This document shows positions 43,109 through 54,339 of a stretch of DNA of 64,000 nt, piece after piece. The notes below the pieces were generated by a model. It had not been told where the DNA came from. It saw only the letters and a program-made list of their open reading frames with translations, and searched no databases. The DNA lies in the NCBI RefSeq assembly GCF_034702125.1, contig NC_085880.1, positions 17,365,528-17,429,527 on the forward strand, in the 5' to 3' direction. This DNA comes from Engraulis encrasicolus (Eukaryota > Chordata > Actinopteri > Clupeiformes > Engraulidae). The position numbers and the translations under genes were made by a program. Within the stretch, counting starts at the first letter, position 1; each line of letters begins with the position of its first letter.

Positions 43109-45652
43109 CTAACAGGTGTTTCAAATCCAAAGCACTACACCAATTTAGACACTGCGTGCCCAACAGAGAGTTCCCCTCTAGCTATCCACGCTGTCACTAC
43201 CCGTAGGAAAGCTCGCAGATATAGACCCTCTGGTTGTGTACACAACAACCTAATTACGATTGCACCTGAACGCATAAACAATAGCTCTACTACTTTGAAT
43301 GTTAATGCTGCATTACTTAACGTGCAGTCCTTGACCAACAAAAGCTTCGTAGTAAACCAGCTGGTCTCGGACAAAAACATAAGCTTTATGTTCCTTACCG
43401 AAACATGGCTTAAAGACGACGGGGCTGCTACTTTTATTGAGGCTTGCCCTTCCGATTACAAATTCCTTCACGCCCCGAGACCAAAGAAACGAGGCGGAGG
43501 CGTAGCCATACTTTTCTCCAACAAATTTAATTGTACTAAGATGAATCTGGGCTCTTTCTCTTCATTTGAATACTTGGCAATGAGGGTCCAAGCAAACCTC
43601 AAACTGATCATTATTGTTCTGTACCGTCCACCGAAATTCTCTTCGTCATTTCTATCTGATTTCTCCACCTTCATGTCGGACGTACTTACTAACTATGACA
43701 AAGCAATAATTGCTGGCGACTTTAATATCCACGTAAATAAATCAGATGACGCAATAGCCAAGTCTTTCTTAGACACATTAAATGGATTCGGTGTCGTCCA
43801 GAATGTTACAGAACAGCCTACCCATCGAAAAGGCAACACACTTGACCTTGTTATTTCACATGCACTTGACATCAACAATATATCGGTCACGGACGTCGGC
43901 CTCTCCGACCACCACTGTGTGTTCTTTGATTTTGACATTTCAACACAAATTAGCACACCCAACAATGTCATTCACAGACGACGCATTAATGCCTCTGCTG
44001 AGCTTAAGATTTCAGACCTCATCAAATCAGGTGACCTACTAAATGGTCACTGCACACCTGATGAAATGGTTGATAGCTTCAACAACAACTTAAGAGGGAT
44101 TCTAGATAACATAGCTCCAATTAGAACGACGACAAGAACCAGAGCTAGGTATTCACCTTGGATGAATGACTCACTTAGAGCCTTAAAAAGAAAATGCAGA
44201 GTAACCGAGCGTCTTTGGAGGAAAACTAAATTAGAAGTCCACAGACAATCCCTTAGGGATGAGATCTCCTCCTACAATAATGCGGTACGCTCAGAGAGAA
44301 AAGCATATTTTTCCAAAATCATAACAGACAACCAGCATAATGCGAAAGTTCTTTTTTCCACTATTGACCACCTGCTTAATCCAACACATAGCAATAACAA
44401 CCTAAATGCAGCATCACATGCCAAGTGCGAGGAATTTGCTAGATTTTTTAATAAAAAGATTGCCGACATTAGAGAAGGCATCCAAGGTGGAAACGCAGCA
44501 ACCTCTGTCGCCCACTCAGGCGATACACCGAGGGGAGGGTTAAACCCCCCTAGGAGACCTGAGAGCTTCCAAAAGTTTTGTCCAATTACAGAGGACGACC
44601 TCTGTAAAATAGTCAGGGAAAGTAAGCAGTCTACCTGCAGCCTTGACGCGATCCCCACATATCTGCTAAAAAACGTACTCGGTTGCTTAGCAGCACCTTT
44701 ACTGCAAATTGTTAACACCTCTATGCTTACAGGCATTTTTCCAAGCTCATTCAAAACAGCCATGGTAAAGCCACTCCTAAAAAAGACAAATTTAGATCAG
44801 AATTCTTTAAACAACTACCGACCTATATCAAACCTCCCCTTTATAAGCAAGGTACTAGAAAAAGTTGTATTTAAACAGCTTAATCAACATCTGGCTGGGA
44901 ATGATATCTTGGAAAAATTCCAATCAGGCTTTAGAGCCAACCATAGCACCGAAACAGCACTAACCAAAATAATAAGTGATCTTAGGCTCAACACTGCCGC
45001 AAACAAAGTTTCAGCACTTATCCTCCTCGACCTCAGTGCCGCCTTTGACACGATAGACCACAACATACTAATTGACCGCCTTGAATCTTGGGTAGGCTTG
45101 TCCGGTCACGTCTTAGAGTGGTTCAAAACATATATTACAGGAAGACAGTTTTTTGTCACCATCGGAGAATACGTCTCCAACAAGTATGATGTGCCTTTTG
45201 GAGTTGCTCAGGGTAGTTGCTTGGGCCCTCTCCTCTTCTCTCTCTATATGTTGCCCCTGGGCTCCATCATCAGAGAGCACAATGTTGATTTTCATAGCTA
45301 TGCCGATGACACTCAACTATATATCTCTGTCGAGCCTAGCCAAACCACTGCCATTCATGCCTTGACTAAATGCATGTCTGCCATTACAGATTGGATGAAC
45401 AGTAACTTCCTAAAATTAAATGAAGATAAAACTGAAGTGTTGCTCATTGGGCCTAAGAAAAAACGTGCAAAACTCCACTCAAGCCTAGGTGACCTAAGCA
45501 TACACATTAAAGATAAGGTTACTAGCCTAGGTGTGGTCATAGACTCGGATTTGAGCTTTGAGCCTCACATCAACAAGATAACAAAATCTGCTTTTTTCCA
45601 TCTTAGAAATGTCAACAAAGTGCGCCGGCTTGGCCCCCCGACAAGACGCTGA
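43109..45652 (+). CDS. L2 LINE ORF2, endonuclease-reverse transcriptase (5' part, up to a frameshift)
   Basis: This is the retrotransposition enzyme: it nicks target DNA and reverse-transcribes the element RNA. The frame is open from immediately after the ORF1 stop. Residue numbers here count from the TTG at 43295. Endonuclease motifs are LLNVQSL (Asn9), FLTETW (Glu36), GDFNIHV (Asp142, Asn144) and SDHH (Asp205, His206). RT motifs are NYRPISNLPF, QSGFRANHSTETAL, LDLSAAFDT (Asp579, Asp585), GVAQGSCLGP, YADD (669-672), NEDKTEVLLIG and SLGVVIDSDL. There is no ATG before 43388, which lies inside the endonuclease after the catalytic Asn. Initiation must therefore be by stop readthrough, reinitiation or a non-AUG codon. 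The frame ends prematurely at 45652 because of a frameshift at the C6 run 45634-45639. Confidence 0.88.
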   Translation, partial: LTGVSNPKHYTNLDTACPTESSPLAIHAVTTRRKARRYRPSGCVHNNLITIAPERINNSSTTLNVNAALLNVQSLTNKSFVVNQLVSDKNISFMFLTETWLKDDGAATFIEACPSDYKFLHAPRPKKRGGGVAILFSNKFNCTKMNLGSFSSFEYLAMRVQANLKLIIIVLYRPPKFSSSFLSDFSTFMSDVLTNYDKAIIAGDFNIHVNKSDDAIAKSFLDTLNGFGVVQNVTEQPTHRKGNTLDLVISHALDINNISVTDVGLSDHHCVFFDFDISTQISTPNNVIHRRRINASAELKISDLIKSGDLLNGHCTPDEMVDSFNNNLRGILDNIAPIRTTTRTRARYSPWMNDSLRALKRKCRVTERLWRKTKLEVHRQSLRDEISSYNNAVRSERKAYFSKIITDNQHNAKVLFSTIDHLLNPTHSNNNLNAASHAKCEEFARFFNKKIADIREGIQGGNAATSVAHSGDTPRGGLNPPRRPESFQKFCPITEDDLCKIVRESKQSTCSLDAIPTYLLKNVLGCLAAPLLQIVNTSMLTGIFPSSFKTAMVKPLLKKTNLDQNSLNNYRPISNLPFISKVLEKVVFKQLNQHLAGNDILEKFQSGFRANHSTETALTKIISDLRLNTAANKVSALILLDLSAAFDTIDHNILIDRLESWVGLSGHVLEWFKTYITGRQFFVTIGEYVSNKYDVPFGVAQGSCLGPLLFSLYMLPLGSIIREHNVDFHSYADDTQLYISVEPSQTTAIHALTKCMSAITDWMNSNFLKLNEDKTEVLLIGPKKKRAKLHSSLGDLSIHIKDKVTSLGVVIDSDLSFEPHINKITKSAFFHLRNVNKVRRLGPPTRR

Positions 45653-46133
45653 GAAACTTATTCATGCCTTTGTCACCAGTAGGATAGACTACTGCAATGC
45701 TCTTTTCTCTGGTCTCCCAAAAAAATTAATTGACAAATTGCAACTCATTCAAAATTCTGCGGCAAGAATCCTAACAAGAACCAGAATGAGAGAGCACATC
45801 TCTCCTGTCTTGGCAGACCTGCACTGGTTACCTGTCTCATACAGAATCGACTTTAAGATTCTGCTCACAGTATTTAAAGCATTAAATGGACTTGCCCCTA
45901 GCTATATCTCAGACATGCTCTCTTTTTATGCCCCTGCTCGAGCTCTCAGGTCCACTGATGCCAAGCTGCTAAGGACCCCCACCCCCCCGCAGAAGAAGAT
46001 CGGCGACGCCGCGTTTGCCTGCTATGCGCCCAAGAGATGGAACACCCTCCCCATCGAGATCCGATCAGCCACCTCCGTCGACTCCTTTAAGAAGCAGCTG
46101 AAGACCCACCTCTTCATCCTTGCCAACTCCTAG
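45609..46133 (+). pseudogene. L2 LINE ORF2, C-terminal part displaced by frameshift
   Basis: The ORF2 protein continues in another forward frame. In this frame the sequence runs LAPRQDAEKLIHAFVTSRID, then YCNALFSGLP, QNSAARILTRT, the LHWLPVSYRIDFKILLTVFK block and KRWNTLPIEIRS. These are the conserved C-terminal blocks of L2/CR1-type ORF2 proteins. They overlap the upstream frame for about 40 bp, and a one-base length change in the six-C run (45634-45639) accounts for the switch. Either this copy is inactivated by one indel or the base count is a sequencing error. The frame ends at TAG 46131-46133, as expected for the full-length protein. Confidence 0.85.
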
Positions 46134-46667
46134 CTGCCAAGACGTCATAGTGTCCCAGCCGCCGCAGCGCCCTTACTACTCGCAATCCAGCCCTGGCAGG
46201 GGGCTCCCCTAGGTGGCCGCTGGTCTCTGCCTGAGGTTTCTTCCTGACTACAGGGGGTCTTTTTTCTCAGACCTCACTGAGCTTTTTTTCCCCCTCACAA
46301 ACTATGAATCAAGCGAAAGGGAGTTTTTCCTCACCCCTGATGCCACCAGGGGCCGCACCTGAGCGCCCAATCTCTGTGTGACTATCTATGACTTATGATA
46401 GGCCCAGCCACTATGGACCTTACACATCTAAGAATCCTGGTCCTAACCTACGTTGACCTTATGACTCTACATTCTCTGTCTATCTCTTCTTCCTCTGCCT
46501 TCCTGCTTTTTCTGCCTCTCCTCTATACCTCTCCTTTTAAATCTATCTCTCCTCTCCTTTTAAATCTATCTCTAACAATGTTTTTTCCCATTTGTTAAGC
46601 ACTTTGAGTTACATGCCTTGTATGACACAGTGCTATACAAATACAATTATTATTATTATTATTATTA
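46134..46667 (+). other. L2 LINE 3' untranslated region and (ATT)n tail
   Basis: Contains CTGCCTGAGGTTTCTTCCTG and GGGAGTTTTTCCTCACC, both familiar from fish L2 3' regions, and a CTCTCC/TTTTAAATCTATCTCT duplication at 46528-46575. The terminal TGCTATACAAATACAATTAT stem and ATT repeat presumably form the RT-recognition tail. Confidence 0.85.
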
Positions 46668-46735
46668 CCAGTGTTGTTGCCACACTGTGCCCAGCTCTGC
46701 CTAAATAGTAATCTCACCCCCATCACAGGGGCGTA

Positions 46736-46885
46736 AAGTATACCCCCGCAGCCTCCGCGAGGCAGGGGGGACCATACGAGGTGGGGGGCCCACATGGGCC
46801 CTTGACTTGAAGAAACACCCCCTCCACATGTTATTAGGCCCTCTTTTTTCGTTCGGGGCCCTGAAGTACTTGCGTTACGCCAGTG
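46736..46885. mobile_element. hAT-like MITE (CAGGGGCGTAA ends), 150 bp
   Basis: It starts CAGGGGCGTAAAGTA and ends CTTGCGTTACGCCAGTG. A perfect 8-bp TSD, CCCCATCA, lies at 46728-46735 and 46886-46893. Confidence 0.9.
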
Positions 46886-46894
46886 CCCCATCAC

Positions 46895-47170
46895 CATCCC
46901 ATCCCATCTCATCTCATCTCATCACGGGCCACCATGGTGAGGCTTTAGCTCTGGATTCAGTTCACTGCCGGCCCGGTCGGACGCCCTGCAGGGCTCTCGC
47001 TGTCAATGGATGATTAATTACCTCTTGGCATCATTTATAGACGAGTTGGTTTACATTAAAAAGTGTTTTCCCCCCGGGCCCCGGCCAGGTCTCAGTCACT
47101 AACCTTTCGCTCAGAGGGCTTGCTGAGTGGAGGGCTGAAGGGTCGGGGCATTGGAGTGGGGGCACGCAGG
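46895..47170. other. Unique sequence
   Basis: (CATCT)n-like run at 46899-46923 and an AT-rich block, GGATGATTAATTACCTC. No gene recognised. Confidence 0.4.
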
Positions 47171-47173
47171 GTT

Positions 47174-47210
47174 GTGTGAGTGTGCGTGAGAGCGTGTGTG
47201 TATGTGTGAG

Positions 47211-47262
<52 letters not shown>

Positions 47263-47322
47263 CGTCTGTGTTTGTGGGAGCGGTGGTGGTGGCTGTGTGT
47301 GTGTGTGTGCGCGTGCGGATGA

Positions 47323-47359
<37 letters not shown>

Positions 47360-47450
47360 CACGTGCGTCTGTGTGTGTTTTGTGGGAGCGGTGGTGGTGG
47401 TGGTGGCTGTGTTGGGTTGGGTTAGGTTGGGCTGGGCTGGGCTGGGCTGA
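47174..47450. repeat. (GT)n cluster with a duplicated GGAGCGGTGGTGGTGG module
   Basis: Two GT arrays, each followed by TGTGGGAGCGGTGGTGGTGG and CTGTGT (about 47273-47297 and 47381-47410), then a GGGCTGG tandem. The repetition implies a higher-order duplication of about 105 bp. Confidence 0.9.
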
Positions 47451-47590
47451 GGGAGAAAGGGATTCTTGCCAGCTGGAAATGATCGTCTGTCCTAGATGCT
47501 GGTAGATTGCCATGATGCCTGCTGTGTTTCACCTGCTGTCCTTGGGTTTCAGAACCCTTCACGGACGCACGAGCACGCTGCACGTACACC

Positions 47591-47871
47591 CAGGGCTGGA
47601 TTAATGCACAGGCTAGATATGGCTGCAGCCTAGGGGCCCCCACCTGCTAGGGGGCCCCTGATTGGTGAAAAGCGAAAAATTATGGAATTATGACAAGATG
47701 CTATATTGAACAATTCATCTGTCAAGTTGAGTAGAGTTGGTGGACATCTTATCCTTAATTCCTAGCATGTAATTATGACTGTCTATGTACATTTGCTACA
47801 GAATTTACTTGCTGGGGGGGCCCACAGCAACCTGTAGCCTAGGGGCCCCAGGTCATCTTAATCCGGCCCTG
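47591..47871. mobile_element. hAT-like MITE (CAGGGCTGGATTAA ends), 281 bp
   Basis: It starts CAGGGCTGGATTAATGC and ends CTTAATCCGGCCCTG. A perfect 8-bp TSD, CGTACACC, lies at 47583-47590 and 47872-47879. AGCCTAGGGGCCCC occurs near both ends in inverted context. Confidence 0.93.
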
Positions 47872-47879
47872 CGTACACC

Positions 47880-48010
47880 CGTCCCGCCCGCTTGCCCGCC
47901 TGGTCGCACACCCGCCCGCCTGCCTGCCTGCATCCCTGCCTACATGCCTGCCCGACTATACGCCTGCCTATGTGCCTGCCTGCCTGCCTGCCTACCTTCC
48001 TGCCTGCGTG
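47880..48010. repeat. (TGCC)n microsatellite
   Basis: Imperfect CCTGCCTG/CCCGCCTG tetranucleotide tract. Confidence 0.9.
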
Positions 48011-48067
48011 TATTTTATGTCATTTTATGTTAGCTCAATATTGACACAACTACTTTTTCGAGGGGTT

Positions 48068-48135
48068 AAATTGCATGTATTGGGTGGGGGGGTCTTTCAG
48101 ATGACTTCAACCCAGGCCCAGCCAAAGCTGTCACA
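48068..48135 (-). mobile_element. MITE-2 fragment
   Basis: It matches the MITE-2 right half ('TGTATTGGGTGGGGGGGTC', 'TTTCAGATGACTTC', 'CCAAAGCTGTCA') but lacks both termini. Confidence 0.6.
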
Positions 48136-48448
48136 TGTATGGTCAAGCATAGCAAGCATATTCCAACCTTAATACGTCAGATGAGGAAAGGGATGAGTTC
48201 AAAGATGTGCTGGTGGTGGAGGTTGTCTTGTGTGAGATGGAGGAGTCGGCTGCTCTCTGCTCGTGGCAGGCTGCCCAGACTGTGTCTGTCTCGCCTTCGC
48301 TTCCTTACTCCTACAGCATAGTAATAGCTGTCTGATGCAAACCCCCGGGCCTAAGCGTTACATATGTATTAGGCTATGCAAAATGACTGTCTGTCTGCTA
48401 TACGGCATATGATAGCACACTTAAAATGAACAAAAGATTGTGTGTATA
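48136..48448. other. Unique sequence
   Basis: No gene or repeat recognised. Confidence 0.4.
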
Positions 48449-48457
48449 GCGTGTGTG

Positions 48458-48526
<69 letters not shown>

Positions 48527-48548
48527 TGTGTGCGTGTGTGTGTGTGTG

Positions 48549-48605
<57 letters not shown>
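48449..48605. repeat. (GT)n/(GTGC)n microsatellite
   Basis: GT arrays interrupted by GTGC units and GTAGTG. Confidence 0.97.
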
Positions 48606-48607
<2 letters not shown>

Positions 48608-48788
48608 CGTCCACTAGCTGGACACCGCCCAGGTGCATGAATGTGCTATAAATTAGCATACAGTACAAGCTGAGCTCACATCCTAACCTCTTCTTTGTTT
48701 CCTCCTTCAGATGTGTACCAGAAAGAAATGAACTTGGAATGGAAGGAAGGAATGACATTGTTTGTAGACAAATAATAATAATGATAAC

Positions 48789-49577
48789 TAGTGGTGGGCC
48801 GTTATCGGCGTTAACGTGCTGCGATAATGTGAGCCTCTTGTCGCGCGACAAAGAAAATATCGCACGTTAATCTATACTCAAAATATGGGTTTGGAGTTTG
48901 GGTATGCACGTCACCATAGCGCTTGATTGACAGACGCTTTCACACTGCGCTCCAGCCGCTTCTCCTCTCCTGTTGCTATCAGCAGAACTATGAACAGGGT
49001 TTGCATGCTGAAAACATTCATCTCTCTGCCGTGGTAGGTGTTGTTTGAGTGCTTTTTCGTAAGTGGTAGATTAAAGAGACGTTATTGTTTGAGGTGAAGC
49101 ATAGAGAGACATTGTGTGAGTAGCCTACCAGCCCGACATAGCCTACATTTCCTCACGCATTGCGTGGAACACAACCACTTACAGAAATCTTGCCTGTGCC
49201 ATCATTGCAAAACAGTCCGTGTGATATGCATTTTGAAGATTGTCAAACTGAAACTGTCAATATCTACTTTCGCTGAATGTTTGTGTAATTGTATTGCGAT
49301 CACGCATTTGCGACTATTGAGATACAACAGGCGGTAATAATAAACCTCGCGGTTGTCGCGCTTGATTTTTTTTTTGCAAACTGAATTCATTTCAAGTTGT
49401 TACTCCTCTGGCATTCTAACTCTGAGAACAACTGTCGGGTTTAGGCCAAATCCCCGAAGGCCAGTGCTGTTGTAGGTTCTAGAAATCCAGCCTGGAGCTG
49501 CTGTGGGCTGCTGTGCGCAGAGCTCCTCCCTCTCTTAAAGGAGCGGCTGCTCTTTTTAACAGTCAGTGGCAGATTCT

Positions 49578-49655
<78 letters not shown>

Positions 49656-50086
49656 CATTAGAAATGCTGAACTGTTGAGGTCATTTTGTTTAAATAGCCT
49701 AAATGTTTGATAGATTTATCTGCAGGCCTATTCGCCTATACAACTTATAGCGCTGTTCATTTTGAAATTTCAGTATCTTATAACTGTAAATGCTTCCCAA
49801 CATATTCGACACACTTTACAAATATTGCAGTGATTTTTTTCATCACCAAGGATCAACATGACCATTTTTTGAAGATGAGATGCATTTTGGAAAAAAGAGA
49901 TGAGCTCTGGTCTAATGCGGCATCTGTCTAAAGAAACCCCTAAGGTTTTTTTTCGGCATTATTTCCCTAGCACGCCTATTCTGAATGAGCCATTTTGATA
50001 TAGATTAATCTAGATTAATCTAGATTAATTTCATAATTACAGTGAGATTAATCTAGATTAAAAAAATTAATCTATGCCCACCCCTA
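48789..50086. mobile_element. 1.3-kb nonautonomous hAT-like element, perfect TSD
   Basis: It starts TAGTGGTGGGCCGTTATCGG and ends TCTATGCCCACCCCTA. A perfect 8-bp TSD, ATGATAAC, lies at 48781-48788 and 50087-50094. GCGTTAACG and TAGATTAATC words are clustered near the ends. The interior includes (CT)n at 49577-49652. No transposase frame was recognised. Confidence 0.9.
49577..49652. repeat. (CT)n microsatellite inside the 1.3-kb hAT-like element
   Basis: About 76 bp of CT. Confidence 0.97.
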
Positions 50087-50255
50087 ATGATAACTAGATG
50101 CACTCTGAGAATGCAGACCTCTGACAAGGAAGCTGTTTGATAGAACATTTGACTATGTTGCACTCTAAATTTTTATTTTAAGTCTTTCTGCCTTCTTTTT
50201 GTGGAATTCTATTTGTGGTCACTAGGGGCGTCTAGATTTCAAGGCTAGCAATGGT

Positions 50256-50495
50256 GAAGAATCTTAAAAAAGGTCCTGGTTCCGGTTCGTGATCCGGATC
50301 ACCGCTAGAATTTAATCACTTGTTCCTTGAATCATTTCCAACAACTCCACCGAGTTTCATCCAAATCCGTTCATACGTTTTTGAGTTATGCCGCTGACAG
50401 ACAAACAAACAAACAAACAAACAATAAACAAACAGACAGACAGACAAACCAACGCAACAGAAAACATAACCTCCTTAGCGGAGGTAATAATAACA
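50256..50495 (+). mobile_element. RTE-like LINE 3' end fragment
   Basis: Contains AAAAAGGTCCTGGTTCCGG, GTGATCCGGATCACC, CCACCGAGTTTCATCCAAAT, CGTTTTTGAGTTATGCCG and CTGACAGACAAACAAAC. It ends CCTCCTTAGCGGAGGTAATA. This block order is characteristic of RTE-clade 3' ends as I remember them. The coding region is absent (5' truncated). Confidence 0.7.
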
Positions 50496-51989
50496 CATAT
50501 GGTGTGTTCCATTGCTCGCCCTCTGTACTGTGTACCTTGTTTAAGTGCAGTGAAGTACCCTTTCCACCCTCCACGATTCACGAGGCAAGTACATTCCGAT
50601 TCCCGTTCTGTCTGATACACTTAACGGAAATGACGGTTGGTCGTGTGGCATCAGAGTTTACCAACCGCCAATATGCAATTCATCACGGAAGGCACTGTTC
50701 GTTATGCTGACACTTTTTAAAGTTACCCCTGTCTCTAATACACATGGCGATTGTCTTTGGAATCAAAACTATGCTGTCATCACGGAGATTCAGCCGTGAC
50801 AGATCTGACACTCAACTACGAAACAAACATGGCGGCCGTTGAGTGCGAAAAGTGTACAGTTACTCCACACTTCGAAAAATGGCCGTTTTGGGGGCGTTAT
50901 CCGGGTAATTTACAGTACACTTTACCGCCGCGATTAGAAATGGAACACCCTGCGTACCCAAACACAGTGCGGAAAGGGCGGAAAGTATGAGTATTGGAAC
51001 ACACCAATAGGATTTCCTAGACACTCAAAGACGCTTTACAGACCATATAACATAAACTAAACTCATAATGAACATAATATGAAGACAAACGGAAAAACTC
51101 AACTGAAGTGCAGAAAAGTACAATAAAACAGAAAAAGTAGACAGCAGTGCAAGGTTTTATGTCCATAGTGGTGATATGGAGCATGGTGTAGTGGAGAAGT
51201 TAGCAAACCTATGCCAGGAACGACGATCCAAAGATCCAAAGATCCAAAGCTCCAAAGCTCCAAAGATCCAGAGCCTCCTATTGTGGCAGCAAGTTCAGTT
51301 GAAGGAGGTAGCCGAACAAGCAAGTGAAGTTTCATAAATTAGCAACAAAGCGCCACGGACGGAGCTGTAGAGCACACTGGCAGCATCAATGAGCTGCAAA
51401 ACGCCATGGACGGTTCCGCGGTGATGGAATGACTGACTCCAGTTGAAATAAATACTGGATCCTGTTGCTGCCAATTCACAATCAAAACAGCATGTCTAAA
51501 GACACACAAGTGTTCAGTCAGAACATTGCCTTAATGACCCCACCACCAGCCTTGCTGAGCGGGTGAGGAAATATGCCCAGGTTTTTAAAAAAGAATGGAG
51601 GGGGTCCCTCATATATTTCAGAACCCCCCCTGTGACCACCATGCTGTTTTCCGGCTATAATTCATCGTTTTCAGGGCAAAGAACAATGAACCACCTTTCA
51701 CTTCTAAAAGGTAACATGAGTCAGAGAGGCGGCCATGCATCTGTTAACCTTCCTGCCAAAAAAACAAAACAAAAAAAACACCCATGGCATGCAGTCATCT
51801 CTCCCCCCTGGTGGCAGCATTACAAGCAATCTGTTATTTTAGAAAATTAGCAGCCCGACCGACAAAGGTGACCACCCTGGCACAGGATGAAGAGAGGCCC
51901 CACACCACAGAGGTGGCCATACTGGCTGGGAGGCACACAGGAGCAGGCCAACTGTCACTGAGACTCAGGTCCCACATGCATCATCACGA
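50496..51989. other. Mostly unique sequence
   Basis: Positions 51225-51270 carry a 9-bp tandem (AAAGATCCA/AAAGCTCCA). Short frames at 50751-50990, 51563-51850 and elsewhere have no recognisable domain. A host exon cannot be excluded but none is supported. Confidence 0.4.
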
Positions 51990-52505
51990 AGAAGTGAACG
52001 TGAAGTGAAGTGAAAGCCCAACTGGGAAACTCCAACTCCCATTGTCATTGTGACATAGCACTCCACAGCACAGAAGTGTTCACTTGACACACTGCACAAT
52101 ATGAAATTGCATTCATTCCTCGTAGCCATTTTCACAAATTTGCTAATTTCCGATACCACTTCGCCCATGATGATTGGTGGGTGCACGAATTTAGTGTATA
52201 TAGGTGGCACGTAATTGGCTGAGTAAATTGGTAGCGGAAATGAGCTCCATGAAACTCCATTTTGGAAGCTGAAAGATTCGTTCAATTTTGGCTGAATTCA
52301 CTAGCCTAGCATTTCCCATTGAAATGAATGGGGGCTTGTTTACTGTCTCCAGGTCTTATACTACCTCCATGGGCAGGCCCCCAATGGCGCCCCAAGGGAG
52401 CAGTGCAGCTGCACGGTACCATGCTCAGGGTACCTCAGTCATGGAGGAGGATGGGGGAGAGCACTGGTTAATTACTCCCCCCACCAACCTGGTGGATCGT
52501 GACTG
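51990..52505 (-). mobile_element. SINE-b copy, interrupted and lacking its tRNA head
   Basis: Positions 52014-52121 match the tail half of the SINE-b at 54955, and about 52373-52505 match its middle ('GGTACCATGCTCAGGGTACC', 'GAGCACTGGTTAATTACTCC'). About 250 bp between are foreign. A (GAAGT)-type tail lies at 51990-52012. The head end stops at the (GAA)n array. Confidence 0.75.
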
Positions 52506-52516
52506 CCCTTTAGTTT

Positions 52517-52600
52517 AGAAGAAGAAGAAGAAGAAGAAGAAGAAGAAGAAGAAGAAGAAGAAGAAGAAGAAGAAGAAGAAGAAGAAGAAGAAGAAGAAGA
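52517..52600. repeat. (GAA)28 microsatellite
   Basis: Pure GAA repeat, a triplex-prone purine tract, directly next to the truncated SINE-b. Confidence 0.97.
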
Positions 52601-52748
52601 CAAAGACAAAGACGATGAAGAAGTAAAGGCAACTTCCTGTCACGAAACTCCCGCGACGTGACGTGGCGTTGCAGTCATACATCCCTAGTGAAAAGGTGAC
52701 TGACAGTCTGTCAGATGCGCACATTCACTTTCCTTAACACCTTTGTGT

Positions 52749-53719
<971 letters not shown>

Positions 53720-53868
53720 CCATGCAGCTGAAGAGGAGGTATAGAGGATAAAGAGCGTCTTGAGTGAGAGGCTGTGGATGTGTTTGCTGGTGTAGGTATA
53801 GCTGTGAGTGAGTCAGTCCATAAAGAGCACTGTAGGTCACCTTGGCCTCCGCCGGCCCCACACACCAC

Positions 53869-53990
53869 CAGGGCCGCTGACAGTCTTCTGAAAGGGACCC
53901 CTATCCAATACATACAATGTAATGGAAACCCAATTTTGGGCCCCCTCTCTACATGGGCCTGGGACAAATGACCCCTTTGCCCCCCCCCCC
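53869..53990 (+). mobile_element. MITE-2 with internal deletion
   Basis: It starts CAGGGCCGCTGACAG and jumps straight to TCTTCTGAAAGGG, missing about 25 bp. It ends in a C12 run without the usual GTCGGC terminus. Confidence 0.75.
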
Positions 53991-53992
53991 CA

Positions 53993-54090
53993 AATGACAG
54001 GAACCGAGTGGAGAGAGAGAGAAAGACGAGGCAAATGACCCAGGTTGGAATCGAAGTTGGGCCACCGATGTAGTTAAGATGCCTGGGCAT
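53993..54090 (-). mobile_element. SINE-a fragment, minus strand
   Basis: On the minus strand it shows TTCGATTCCAACCTGGGTCA and CCTCGTCTTTCTCTCTC...CTGTCATTT, matching the B-box-to-body part of SINE-a. It is shortened. Confidence 0.6.
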
Positions 54091-54214
54091 TGCTGGCGTA
54101 GACCAGCTCTTCCTATAGTCCCCCTGCTTTTCTACTTTATTATGATGTCCACTTTATTCGATTCTATATCAAAGATGAACCAATTGACCGCACCATCTAA
54201 ATTGTGGTCTCTAA

Positions 54215-54338
54215 GAAAAAAACAACAACATGAGTGCCTGAGGACAGTCGGCCCACCGGGAAAACGGGCGGCCCACCGGCCCACCGGGCCCACCGGGCCC
54301 ACCTGTATGTATACCACTGGAATACTAGTCCTGCCCTG
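54215..54338. mobile_element. MITE-1-related fragment with CCCACCGGG tandem
   Basis: Contains AGTCGGCCCACCGGGAAAA, a local tandem of (CGGC)CCACCGGGCC, and a terminal ACTAGTCCTGCCCTG. It resembles the fragment at 1-83. Confidence 0.5.
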
Positions 54339-54339
54339 C

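Larger units (their letters stand above)
41930..46667 (+). mobile_element. L2-clade LINE, near full length
   Basis: It has an ORF1 with an SGNH/esterase domain, an ORF2 with APE-type endonuclease and reverse transcriptase, and a 3' untranslated region with GGGAGTTTTTCCTCACC. The terminal block is CACTTTGAGTTACATGCC, then GTGCTATACAAATACAATTA and (ATT)n, the hallmark 3' end of vertebrate L2 elements. The 5' boundary is uncertain: about 180 bp of CpG-containing sequence precedes ORF1. No TSD was identified. Coding damage is slight (one frameshift), so the insertion looks young. Confidence 0.88.

Noticed and set aside
50327..50710. 127-residue frame
   Set aside because: It runs through the RTE-like LINE tail (NKQTNNKQTD from ACAA repeats), so it is not a gene.
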